A stretch of DNA of 64,000 bases. It comes from Yamagishiella unicocca (taxonomy: Eukaryota > Chlorophyta > Chlorophyceae > Chlamydomonadales > Volvocaceae). The notes under the pieces were generated by a model that was given only the letters and a program-made list of their open reading frames with translations, did no database searches and had not been told where the DNA came from. The DNA lies in assembly GCA_003116995.1 (NCBI GenBank), contig BDSL01000002.1, positions 2,564,001 to 2,628,000 on the forward strand, read 5' to 3'. Shown in pieces: positions 21,190 to 32,700 of this stretch; position 1 is the stretch's first letter; every line of letters starts with the position of its first letter. A program made the position numbers and the translations under genes.

Positions 21190-22480
21190 CAACAAGCTAT
21201 ACTTATCAATGTTGTCTCAAGCCCGGGCGAACCCAGTGCAGTAGAGAGCGGGGTCCATGTCCGTGGCCTCATCATATGAGAGCCGGTGCTGAACCAAGCA
21301 GACGCCCCCAAGGCACACACGAAGGCCTCTAAGGCACATGTAGGGACTCTGGGCAAACCTATGACAAGAGGGATGGTCATCACCGTACGACAAGCCAGCA
21401 CTAGCACCCAGCAGATGCCCCGAAAGGCACAAGAAAGAGGCCGTGCCCAAAAAGAAAACCCTGCCATGCCCAAGGAGGCAGGGCCCCGACAAAAACTAGC
21501 AACCCAGGCATCCCACGGCCCACCGCCGGAAAAACGGCCGAACCAGCCAGCAGCCCGAACTGGCGGGCAGGGGACGGCAACCCGCGGCGGCCCAGGGCGC
21601 CGCCCATCTGCGAATGGCCCCGCGCGTGCCCACCCAAAAAGCCGGCAGCAAATGGAACTTCAGCACGACGGGGAGTCCCACGGGCAGTCCCGACGGACCG
21701 GGTGGGATGCTGTCGGGACCGTCCATCCGTTCCTTTGTGTGGTTGGGGGTCGCTTGCGGTGTGCTGGCTGAGTTCTGGCTGGCCGGGGGGCCTGAGCAGT
21801 TCCTGCCCCGTGCTCTTCGCCGGCCGCGTATCCGCCTGCCTGGTGCCTTCTGGGCCGGGGGCTGTTTGTTTTTTTGCGTTGCTCTCCCGTGCGGGTTGGT
21901 GCACTTAATTGTTTCTGTCTGTAGCCGTGTTGGTGGGTGTGCCTGGGGCGCCGTCTGCCCGGTTATGTGTTTTCCCCGTCCTCGTGGCGGCCTTGGTTTG
22001 TTGGGACTGCCTGCCGTGCTGAAGTTCCCTTTGTTGGCCGGTTGCTTGGATGTGGCTTTCTTTTAAGGGTAACTGGTGCCTGAAGCGCGTCGGTCAGGGC
22101 TTTTGGCTGCTCTCGCCTTTTTTGATGGCGACGGGCCTTGGGCGCCTGGGTTTTTCTGTTACCTGGGGCTCCTTTGGGGTGTTCTTCTCTTCCTGTTGCT
22201 TTTTCAGGCGTCTGTTCTTCTCTTCCTGTTGCTTTTTCAGGCGTCTGTTGGCTGCTAATGCTGGCTCGTCGTCAGGTGTGACGCCATTTTCTCTGTATTC
22301 CCCCCTATGGTCAGAGTGTTGCCCGGCGTCTAGTGAGCTTTCCGAGGCAGGCTTGCCTGTGCCCTGCGGGGCGTCTGCTGGGTTCAGCCACGGCTGTCGT
22401 ATGGTGAGGCCCGGCATCGGGCCCTCTTCTTGTCCTGGGTTGACGACACTGTAACATCTTATTATCGTTAAATGATAGCA
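21190..22480. repeat. inverted pair of related ~0.5-kb segments
   Basis: The left arm (about 21190-21720), read in reverse, aligns with the right arm (about 21985-22480). Shared blocks include GTGCTGAAGTTCC (21655 reversed, 22014), the GCTGCTAATGCTGGCTCGTCGT region at 22250, and GGGCGTCTGCTGGGTTCAGC at 22369 against its diverged partner near 21300. The right arm on the minus strand encodes a Lys/Glu-rich run (RRLKKQQEEKN twice, from a 33-bp tandem duplication at 22185-22250). The arms resemble two diverged retroelement ends inserted in opposite directions. Confidence 0.6.
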
Positions 22481-22857
22481 GGAAGCCTGGAGAAGTTACT
22501 GGTTGCGCGCATCGCAAGCTATAGCGCGTTGCGACTCAGAGCGGGCAACCAAAGTGAATCGTCATGCCAAAACCTTAGTGCAAGACTCACGGCTGGTTTG
22601 TATAAACCTGTTGAGGCCGTGATGGAAACTAATTCCTACGTTTGAAACTCGGCCGCTGGGGATGCATCCGCCTCCTTCGATGTGCTCCGCTTGACCTCGG
22701 CACCGTAGCACTCGGGTGCAACCACGCACTGGAACAAGAAGCGAATACGCATCTGATTCGCCATCATGCCCAAACAACAACCTCGCCCGTTAAGTCAATG
22801 GTCCTCGCACACTTCCTGTCGGGTAGCGGTGATACGACGGAGTCGGTAGCGCGTAGC
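22481..22857. other. no gene recognised
   Basis: This spacer between the inverted pair and the TIR-bounded unit has only short frames without resemblance to known proteins. Confidence 0.4.
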
Positions 22858-23065
22858 GGCACGCTAGGGGAAACTTGCGAGTGACGCACCGGTACTTGGA
22901 CGATGTGTGAGAGAATCTTTCTTTCTCAATCCTTTGTTCTTGTAATTCTAAAAATAGCCAGATAGAGCTTGCAACGAGCTAAGAAGGCTAATGAAAAACG
23001 CGCCGCATTTCATGACGAGTTACAAGGGAGTAGCGGGAAGACGCATTCCTTGGATATTGTTAAGT
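22858..23065 (+). repeat. left terminal inverted repeat
   Basis: It pairs with 25640-25839 in reverse orientation. Similarity stops sharply at the outer edge and fades gradually at the inner one. Confidence 0.65.
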
Positions 23066-23835
23066 ATATTTGTTGACGCAAGAGTCTTTAAAAATTTGAT
23101 TGTGAATGGTTATGAAAGGCGTAGCAAAGCGTGCTTGTCTTGTCTCCCTGACGTACCGTGTGCAAGTATAGTCGCCATCCAACCCTATGTCCGGAAGCCA
23201 GGAGAACAATAAGAAATATGAATAGCATATTTCAGGAGCCTGGGATTTATCTTAGAATGTGCATCGGAGGACTATGATGATTACTTGATTGCCCCCACGG
23301 CTGCTGGTTTGGGCATCGTCAACGTCCACGGCGGGGAGCAAGAAGTGGGTTGGGCGGCGGAAACAGTCCAACTGGCGCCTCTCTCAGCTTACTCATGTGG
23401 TGTGCGTGCGGGACAGCACCTGCAACTGCAGGCTGGGCATGCGTAGTGATGAATGCGCTCACCAGATGCTGCCTTGATTGCGAACGCAAATGATGTTCAC
23501 GGCAGTTGGCAGTGGAAGGCATAATTGCTGGCGCGAAGGCCTTCTTGGACACGGCCAACAGCCACTTGGTTGAGCGCCTCCAGTGGCAGGGAAGCTGAAC
23601 GGTGGTGTTCCGCTTCTGCAGCCTCACATGCATCGGCGGTGTGGTAGAGCGGGCTGCTGCTGCAAAATCCTCTGAGGGCGGCCATGTTCTGAAACCATCG
23701 GCGGCCAAAGCCACAGTTGTCACTCATGCCTCCAGCCTACCGTGGTGCAGCTGTCGTATTTTCCGGGCATTCACGGTGTGTGTTCGCACAGCAGCAGCAG
23801 AAGCTCGTGTTTAGCGGCCTGTAACCGATACCACA

Positions 23836-24540
23836 TTGGCCACCAGCGCCGCCTCCATGACGAATGCTGGCCCCATCAACATCGCTGCCATTGTCGCCGT
23901 CACCGCCACGGTCGCCGGCATCTCCCTGGACCTCAACACTGTCGTGGCCTTGATCGCTGCTGCTTCCACCGCCACCGCCAACAACCCCACGGTCGCTGCC
24001 ATGGCTACTGCAGTCACTGGAGGCGCAGGCGCAGGCGCCCAAGCCGCCGGCGCCGGAGCCCAAGCCGCCGGTGCTGGAGCCCAAGCCACCGGTGCTGGAG
24101 CCCAAGCCACCGGTGCTGGAGCCCAAGCCGCCGGCGCCGTAGCCCAAGCCGCCGGTGCTGGAGCCCAAGCCGCCGGTGCTGGAGCCCAAGCCGCCGGAGC
24201 CCAAGCCCCGGCGCCCACTTCCATTAACGGAGCTGTCGCTGACGGTGATGCGGCTGGTGAGCCATCAACTGCTGCTGGTGATGAGCAGCCAACTTGTGGG
24301 CGTGGCCGCAGGGGTGGGAGGTCGCATCGCGGCGGCAGGAGGGAGCGCCAGGCCGCTGGCCGCTTATCAGTGGACGGCCGTGGCCCTCAATTGGTCGTTG
24401 CCGCCGCTCAGGCGCCCATGCATGAAGCCGCCCATGCTCATGAGCTCGGTATCGTCAGCCAAGTAGTGCAGGCGGTGTTGGCGGCATCTCCAGCGTCCTT
24501 CACGCAGCCACCAAGCCGAGTGTGTCCGCAGGAGCGCTGA
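23836..24540 (+). CDS. uncharacterised Ala/Gly-rich ORF with eight heptapeptide repeats, inside the TIR-bounded unit
   Basis: The frame is open for 234 codons, but its first codon is not established as a real start. Residues about 62-125 are eight copies of GAGAQA[AT] (a 21-bp DNA repeat at about 24030-24205). An Arg/Gly-rich patch follows (CGRGRRGGRSHRGGRRERQ). No family is recognised. The opposite strand is also open because of the repeat, so coding status is uncertain. Confidence 0.3.
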   Translation: MATSAASMTNAGPINIAAIVAVTATVAGISLDLNTVVALIAAASTATANNPTVAAMATAVTGGAGAGAQAAGAGAQAAGAGAQATGAGAQATGAGAQAAGAVAQAAGAGAQAAGAGAQAAGAQAPAPTSINGAVADGDAAGEPSTAAGDEQPTCGRGRRGGRSHRGGRRERQAAGRLSVDGRGPQLVVAAAQAPMHEAAHAHELGIVSQVVQAVLAASPASFTQPPSRVCPQER

Positions 24541-24976
24541 CATGACCGCTGCTATCCTATCACTCGGAGAAAGGGAACTACGTGGCATTGGCGATACGCG
24601 GCGGTGTCAGGGTGCGAAGGCAATGCTGCTGGAAGCGCACTCTGCTGTTTCCACGGCTGCTGTTGAGTCGCTTGGACGCGCATACAATCAGCGTGGGTCG
24701 ACTTTCTCTGCTGAGCAGAGGTCCCTTGTCGCGCAGAAGATGGAAGAGTTGCCGGATCTGGTACGAGAAATGCCTCTTGACACACCTGCCGCAGTGACGG
24801 TGGGGGGAGAAGCAGCGGCAGAGGATAGGGGGACAATCAACGGCATCCACATCCACTGCAGCTGCAATAGCACAACAGGGCGCCTCAGCTGTGGATGGCC
24901 GGGATATGCTCAAGCCGCTCGTGCTCGAATCGATACCAGGATCCCGCTGCCATCTGGGCCAGCGGCGTGCAGGTGA
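24541..24976 (+). CDS. uncharacterised ORF inside the TIR-bounded unit
   Basis: This frame directly follows the repeat-rich ORF and holds SAEQRSLVAQKMEELPDLVR, which could be helical. It ends in a Cys/Gly region without a recognised fold. It could be an exon of the same unit or non-coding. Confidence 0.2.
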
Positions 24977-25112
24977 TCGCTGTACACATCCACTCCTATC
25001 CACTGCAGTCCTGGCAGCGGCAACCAAGGGATGACATCACAGAGGTCCCGTTGGTCAACCTAGAACGAAAGAAGAAAATCAACAGTCGTCTATTTATATG
25101 ACGTAATTGCAT

Positions 25113-25436
25113 CCTTCTGAGAATGGTGGTGCGCGCGGTTTTGCGAGATTCGTTGGGGCTGGGGAGATACGGGCTCGCGCGCTTCGAGGGTTGCTGCCCG
25201 ACGGCCATCCAAACCTGGCCCAGAGGCCCATCCGACCCGAGGGCTCCCGTTGGCTGATTTGAGTTACAAACACTGTCATAATATTTGCGACCATCCGAAA
25301 AACGGTGGTATGCGCGGTTTTGCTAGATTCGTTGGGGCTGGGGAGATATGGGCTCGCGCGTTTCGAGGGTAGCTCCTCGACGGCCCTCCAACCCCGGCCC
25401 AGAGCCACGTCCGACCCGAGGGCTCCGGTTCGCTGT
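25113..25436 (+). repeat. direct duplication of a ~150-bp block
   Basis: Blocks at 25113-25260 and 25285-25436 share AGATTCGTTGGGGCTGGGGA and most of the following 100 bases. They lie inside the TIR-bounded unit, near its right end. Confidence 0.7.
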
Positions 25437-25639
25437 TACTGTGCAGCCTCTGGCTATCTAGCGCGCCTTTCACCAATAGTTAAAGCTTGCTTATCATTTC
25501 CTTCGCGCTGTGTTAGCTCGCACAAGATATTTTACTTGCATACTTCCGTAAGGTACGGGTGGTCCCAGGTGTACAGTGACTGCTCCTCCATTATTCCATA
25601 ATCTAATTAGCGTATAGGTATTAATGTCTTATCAATTGT

Positions 25640-25839
25640 TTTGCGAACTTCCAGGCTTTGCGTCTTCCCGCCAGTCCTTTGCAACTCATCATGAAATGCG
25701 GCGCGTTTTTCATTAGCCTTCTTCGCTCGTTGCAAGGTCCATTTGGCTCAATTTAGAAATGCAAGGAACAAAGGATTGAGAATGAAAGATCCTCTCACAC
25801 ATCCCAAGTACGTCACTCGCAAGTTCCCCCTAGCGTGCC
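25640..25839 (-). repeat. right terminal inverted repeat
   Basis: It is the reverse-complement partner of 22858-23065 and ends outward in CCCCTAGCGTGCC. Confidence 0.65.
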
Positions 25840-25894
25840 TGTGCCCTTCCGGCTCTTGGTTCGGCATTAAATTACTACATTATGTAAGCACATA

Positions 25895-26065
25895 GCTGAT
25901 ACATCTAGCAGCCTAGCACCCAGGCTAGCAGGCGGTGCCCTAGTTTCGTCCTTAGCAGTTGGCCTAGCACGCCCCTAGCAGGCGCCTAGCAGCCCAGTTA
26001 TCAATCCGGGCCGCTAGCAGCAGCAATTGATAGGCCCCTGCTAGGGCCCTGCTAGCCTATCTGAT
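25895..26065. repeat. cluster of CTAGCAG-type short motifs
   Basis: At least ten copies of GCTAG/CTAGC-containing octamers (CTAGCAGC, CTAGCAGG, CTAGCACC) occur in about 170 bp, in both orientations. No gene overlaps. Expansion by slippage or binding-site clustering cannot be told apart. Confidence 0.5.
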
Positions 26066-26743
26066 ACGCCCATCCTCGCATAGGGCTTACTTTGCCAAAT
26101 AAAGCAATAATCGAATCACGCATGGGCCCAACGGCGGCGGGCGGGACAGTGATGAGTGCGCTACGGAGTTTGTTATTTTCCAGCATCATTCCCTGAAATT
26201 ATTACTCCGCTGAATCGAAGGTACGTACAAAGGTACGGCTTTGCCTTCGCCACGGCACGCACACGTACGTTCTCTGTGGTCAGGGGTGTGCTACGGCGCA
26301 GTTGACACGACCGGACCCCGCAAGCTGCCCAAATCTGCTATCACTCAACGTGTAGGTACTATGTTCTTATCTTGCAAGGTCCATGATGCTTGCTAGCGTA
26401 TCTAAACACGCCAACCGTCCGTACGGCGGTACGGCGTTGCCACTTCAGTCCACTTCTCGGCAGCTGCCGTGGCCAGCACGCAGCGCCTTACTTAAACCGC
26501 CCAGCCGTTATTCATATTTATCTTTTTGGATAAGGGGCGATTGGCTGCATCAGCCTGACGCATCGGCCTGGCGCATCGGCTGCACGCAGCGCTCATTATT
26601 ATTCTGGTGAGTGCTGAGATCTTCTCTCCTTTCAGTTACAGGTTTGCAAACAATTGGTCGCATATATATGGGCTCCTGCGGGTGCTGACATAAATTGCAT
26701 TCACCTTGTATAGGTGAGGAAGTTCTCTATCGACCAAGTAGGG
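26066..26743. promoter_or_regulatory. upstream region of the Apple-like array gene, with a TATA-like box
   Basis: CATATATATGG at 26661-26671 lies about 75 bp before the proposed start codon, a usual TATA position if transcription begins near 26695. Nothing coding was recognised upstream to 26066. Confidence 0.35.
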
Positions 26744-29700
26744 ATGAGGTCTATACATCAGCCCGGCCCCGAAAGGTTTGTCGCGGCTCTCGTGCATGCA
26801 TGGCAATCAATCCTGCCTTGCAATGTACTGGACACGCATCCAGCTAACTCGGCAACCAAACAATCCCGGCAATTCATAGGGTCATAGCGCTGCTCTGCAC
26901 CCTCCTAATGCTGATGGCTGTGGCAAGTAAGTTGAGCGATCGCTCGATTGGCCATGCTTTCACAGTTTGTATTCGTACTGAAAATCAAAATCAAATGAGC
27001 ATTTACCCATGCGTACAACATGCGTACCATGCAACAACTTCCACTGATGCGATGTCCGCGTTTTTGCCTTGGCCTTCTGTAAGAATTTGTATGTGAGCAT
27101 GATATGAACATGACGCAGAGAAAGGACCTGGTTCGTTGTAGGTCAGCCAGGTGCCAGTTGATCGTGCGTGTCCCTCGTCCATCCACGCAGCAGGTGCACA
27201 AGAGGCTGCATTGGGCTACATCAGCTTTCCCGGACGTGACTTCGTCTCCATAGGAGCTACTGACATTCTTGGTGGCTTCAGTAACACTGGCTGCCATGAC
27301 GAGGTTTGCTGCAAGGACCAGTGTGATGCTGACCCCAGCTGTGGGGTCTTCATGTTCGGCACTCTCTCTTGGTGCACAAACTGCTGCTGGATCAAGAACA
27401 AGATAACTTCTGGTGTTCCTAGCCTAACTAGTGGCGAGGACCTGCCTGGCGTCATCAGCTATGTGAAAGGTAAATTCGTTCCTGCCATGTTTTGGCTGTT
27501 TTGCCTGGCCGAGGCCGCCAGGCGCATACGCACACGATGTTGTGTGCTTGGACAGCGCTTGGACCTACCTGCTTGGACGCTCAGCAAGCGAGTTGTGCAC
27601 CAACCTTTGCAATAATTATTTTGCTTATTCACATCTTAACTTCGTCCATTGTACGCGAATGACAACGATGCTTCTTGGCTTTATGGCACTTCTACGTTAA
27701 CTGAACGGGCAGCTGGCCGATGCCGCGGCCAGCTCAATCATACGTAGCATGCACCGATTCCTCCAATGCCGCGTGGCCCTCACTTGCAGCTCCGCCGCCT
27801 CCGCCGCCACCGCCTCCGCCGCCCCCGCCGCCGCCGCCGTACATGAGCTTTCCCGGACGTGACTTCGTCTCCATGGGAGCTACTGACATTCTTGGTGGCT
27901 TCAGTAACACTGGCTGCCATGATGAGGTTTGCTGCAAGGACCAGTGTGATGCTGACCCCAGCTGTGGGGTCTTCATGTTCGGCACTCTCTCTTGGTGCAC
28001 AAACTGCTGCTGGATCAAGAACAAGATAACTTCTGGTGTTCCTAGCCTAACTAGTGGCGAGGACCTGCCTGGCGTCATCAGCTATGTGAAAGGTAAATTC
28101 GTTCCTGCCATGTTTTGGCTGTTTTGCCTGGCCGAGGCCGCCAGGCGCATACGCACACGATGTTGTGTGCTTGGACAGCGCTTGGACCTACCTGCTTGGA
28201 CGCTCAGCAAGCGAGTTGTGCACCAACCTTTGCAATAATTATTTTGCTTATTCACATCTTAACTTCGTCCATTGTACGCGAATGACAACGATGCTTCTTG
28301 GCTTTATGGCACTTCTACGTTAACTGAACGGGCAGCTGGCCGATGCCGCGGCCAGCTCAATCATACGTAGCATGCACCGATTCCTCCAATGCCGCGTGGC
28401 CCTCACTTGCAGCTCCGCCGCCTCCGCCGCCACCGCCTCCGCCGCCCCCGCCGCCGCCGCCGTACATGAGCTTTCCCGGACGTGACTTCGTCTCCATGGG
28501 AGCTACTGACATTCTTGGTGGCTTCAGTAACACTGGCTGCCATGATGAGGTTTGCTGCAAGGACCAGTGTGATGCTGACCCCAGCTGTGGGGTCTTCATG
28601 TTCGGCACTCTCTCTTGGTGCACAAACTGCTGCTGGATCAAGAACAAGATAACTTCTGGTGTTCCTAGCCTAACTAGTGGCGAGGACCTGCCTGGCGTCA
28701 TCAGCTATGTGAAAGGTAAATTCGTTCCTGCCATGTTTTGGCTGCTGTTTTGCCTGGCCGAGGCCGTCAGGCGCATACGCACACGATGTTGCGTGCTTGG
28801 ACAGTGCTTGGACCTACCTGCTTGGACGCTCAGCAAGCGAGTTGTGCACCAACCTTTGCAATAATTATTTTGCTTATTCACATCTTAACTTCGTCCATTG
28901 TACGCGAATGACAACGATGCTTCTTGGCTTTATGGCACTTCTACGTTAACTGAACGGGCAGCTGGCCGATGGCGCGGCCAGCTCAATCATAGCATGCACG
29001 CACCGATTCCTCCCTTGCCGCGTGGCCCTCACTTGCAGCTCCGCCGCCTCCGCCGCCACCGCCTCCGCCGCCACCGCCGCCGCCGCCGTACATGAGCTTT
29101 CCCGGACGTGACTTCGTCTCCATGGGAGCTACTGACATTCTTGGTGGCTTCAGTAACACTGGCTGCCATGATGAGGTTTGCTGCAAGGACCAGTGTGATG
29201 CTGACCCCAGCTGTGGGGTCTTCATGTTCGGCACTCTCTCTTGGTGCACAAACTGCTGCTGGATCAAGAACAAGATAACTTCTGGTGTTCCTAGCCTAAC
29301 TAGTGGCGAGGACCTGCCTGGCGTCATCAGCTATGTGAAAGGTAAATTCGTTCCTGCCATGTTTTGGCTGTTTTGCCTGGCCGAGGCCGTCAGGCGCATA
29401 CGCACACGATGTTGCGTGCTTGGACAGTGCTTGGACCTACCTGCTTGGACGCTCAGCAAGCGAGTTGTGCACCAACCTTTGCAATAATTATTTTGCTTAT
29501 TCACATCTTAACTTCGTCCATTGTACGCGAATGACAACGATGCTTCTTGGCTTTATGGCACTTCTACGTTAACTGAACGGGCAGCCGGCCGATGGCGCGG
29601 CCAGCTCAATCATAGCATGCACCGATTCCTCCCTTGCCGCGTGGCCCTCACTTGCAGCTCCGCCGCCTCCGCCGCCGCCACCGCCGCCGCCGCCTCCGCC

Positions 29701-32700
29701 ACCGCCGCCGCCGCCGCCGCCACCGCCGCCACCGCCGCCGCCGCCACCGCCACCACCGCCGCCGCCTCCACCGCCTCCACCGCCGCCGCCGCCACTGCCG
29801 CCCCCGCTGCCGCCCCCGCCGCCACCGCTGCCGCCGCCCCCGCCGCCGCCGCCGTACATGAGCTTTCCCGGACGTGACTTCGTCTCCATGGGAGCTACTG
29901 ACATTCTTGGTGGCTTCAGTAACACTGGCTGCCATGATGAGGTTTGCTGCAAGGACCAGTGTGATGCTGACCCCAGCTGTGGGGTCTTCATGTTCGGCAC
30001 TCTCTCTTGGTGCACAAACTGCTGCTGGATCAAGAACAAGATAACGTCTGGTGTTCCTAGCCTAACTAGTGGCGATGACCTGCCTGGCGTCATCAGCTAT
30101 GTGAAAGGTAAATTCGTTCCTGCCATGTTTTGGCTGTTTTGCCTGGCCGAGGCCGTCAGGCGCATACGCACACGATGTTGCGTGCTTGGACAGCGCTTGG
30201 ACCTACCTGCTTGGACGCTCAGCAAGCGAGTTGTGCACCAACCTTTGCAATAATTATTTTGCTTATTCACATCTTAACTTCGTCCATTGTACGCGAATGA
30301 CAACGATGCTTCTTGGCTTTATGGCACTTCTACGTTAACTGAACGGGCAGCTGGCCGATGCCGCGGCCAGCTCAATCATACGTAGCATGCACCGATTCCT
30401 CCAATGCCGCGTGGCCCTCACTTGCAGCTCCGCCGCCTCCGCCGCCACCGCCTCCGCCGCCCCCGCCGCCGCCGCCGTACATGAGCTTTCCCGGACGTGA
30501 CTTCGTCTCCATGGGAGCTACTGACATTCTTGGTGGCTTCAGTAACACTGGCTGCCATGATGAGGTTTGCTGCAAGGACCAGTGTGATGCTGACCCCAGC
30601 TGTGGGGTCTTCATGTTCGGCACTCTCTCTTGGTGCACAAACTGCTGCTGGATCAAGAACAAGATAACTTCTGGTGTTCCTAGCCTAACTAGTGGCGAGG
30701 ACCTGCCTGGCGTCATCAGCTATGTGAAAGGTAAATTCGTTCCTGCCATGTTTTGGCTGCTGTTTTGCCTGGCCGAGGCCGTCAGGCGCATACGCACACG
30801 ATGTTGCGTGCTTGGACAGTGCTTGGACCTACCTGCTTGGACGCTCAGCAAGCGAGTTGTGCACCAACCTTTGCAATAATTATTTTGCTTATTCACATCT
30901 TAACTTCGTCCATTGTACGCGAATGACAACGATGCTTCTTGGCTTTATGGCACTTCTACGTTAACTGAACGGGCAGCCGGCCGATGGCGCGGCCAGCTCA
31001 ATCATAGCATGCACCGATTCCTCCCTTGCCGCGTGGCCCTCACTTGCAGCTCCGCCGCCTCCGCCGCCGCCACCGCCGCCGCCGCCTCCGCCACCGCCGC
31101 CGCCGCCGCCGCCACCGCCGCCACCGCCGCCGCCGCCACCGCCACCACCGCCGCCGCCTCCACCGCCTCCACCGCCGCCGCCGCCACTGCCGCCCCCGCT
31201 GCCGCCCCCGCCGCCACCGCTGCCGCCGCCCCCGCCGCCGCCGCCGTACATGAGCTTTCCCGGACGTGACTTCGTCTCCATGGGAGCTACTGACATTCTT
31301 GGTGGCTTCAGTAACACTGGCTGCCATGATGAGGTTTGCTGCAAGGACCAGTGTGATGCTGACCCCAGCTGTGGGGTCTTCATGTTCGGCACTCTCTCTT
31401 GGTGCACAAACTGCTGCTGGATCAAGAACAAGATAACGTCTGGTGTTCCTAGCCTAACTAGTGGCGATGACCTGCCTGGCGTCATCAGCTATGTGAAAGG
31501 TAAATTCGTTCCTGCCATGTTTTGGCTGTTTTGCCTGGCCGAGGCCGTCAGGCGCATACGCACACGATGTTGCGTGCTTGGACAGCGCTTGGACCTACCT
31601 GCTTGGACGCTCAGCAAGCGAGTTGTGCACCAACCTTTGCAATAATTATTTTGCTTATTCACATCTTAACTTCGTCCATTGTACGCGAATGACAACGATG
31701 CTTCTTGGCTTTATGGCACTTCTACGTTAACTGAACGGGCAGCTGGCCGATGCCGCGGCCAGCTCAATCATAGCATGCACGCACCGATTCCTCCCTTGCC
31801 GCGTGGCCCTCACTTGCAGCTCCGCCGCCTCCGCCGCCACCGCCTCCGCCGCCACCGCCGCCGCCGCCGTACATGAGCTTTCCCGGACGTGACTTCGTCT
31901 CCATGGGAGCTACTGACATTCTTGGTGGCTTCAGTAACACTGGCTGCCATGATGAGGTTTGCTGCAAGGACCAGTGTGATGCTGACCCCAGCTGTGGGGT
32001 CTTCATGTTCGGCACTCTCTCTTGGTGCACAAACTGCTGCTGGATCAAGAACAAGATAACTTCTGGTGTTCCTAGCCTAACTAGTGGCGAGGACCTGCCT
32101 GGCGTCATCAGCTATGTGAAAGGTAAATTCGTTCCTGCCATGTTTTGGCAGTTTTGCCTGGCCGAGGCCGTCAGGCGCATACGCACACGATGTTGCGTGC
32201 TTGGACAGTGCTTGGACCTACCTGCTTGGACGCTCAGCAAGCGAGTTGTGCACCAACCTTTGCAATAATTATTTTGCTTATTCACATCTTAACTTCGTCC
32301 ATTGTACGCGAATGACAACGATGCTTCTTGGCTTTATGGCACTTCTACGTTAACTGAACGGGCAGCCGGCCGATGGCGCGGCCAGCTCAATCATAGCATG
32401 CACCGATTCCTCCCTTGCCGCGTGGCCCTCACTTGCAGCTCCGCCGCCTCCGCCGCCGCCACCGCCGCCGCCGCCTCCGCCACCGCCGCCGCCGCCGCCG
32501 CCACCGCCGCCACCGCCGCCGCCGCCACCGCCACCACCGCCGCCGCCTCCACCGCCTCCACCGCCGCCGCCGCCACCGCCGCCCCCGCTGCCGCCCCCGC
32601 CGCCACCGCTGCCGCCGCCCCCGCCGCCGCCGCCGTACATGAGCTTTCCCGGACGTGACTTCGTCTCCATGGGAGCTACTGACATTCTTGGTGGCTTCAG

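Larger units (their letters stand above)
22858..25839. mobile_element. putative DNA transposon or captured segment bounded by ~200-bp terminal inverted repeats
   Basis: The left end (22858-23065) begins GGCACGCTAGGGGAAACTTG. Its reverse complement recurs at 25640-25839 with about four-fifths identity by eye, including the stretch around ATGAAATGCGGCGCGTTTTT. The enclosed 2.6 kb holds a repeat-rich ORF but no transposase motif that could be recognised. No clear target-site duplication was found. It may be non-autonomous. Confidence 0.6.

Noticed and set aside
22094..22417. Minus-strand ORF with RRLKKQQEEKN duplication as a functional gene
   Set aside because: It lies in one arm of a diverged inverted pair, has no start or splice support, and its partner arm is frame-broken.
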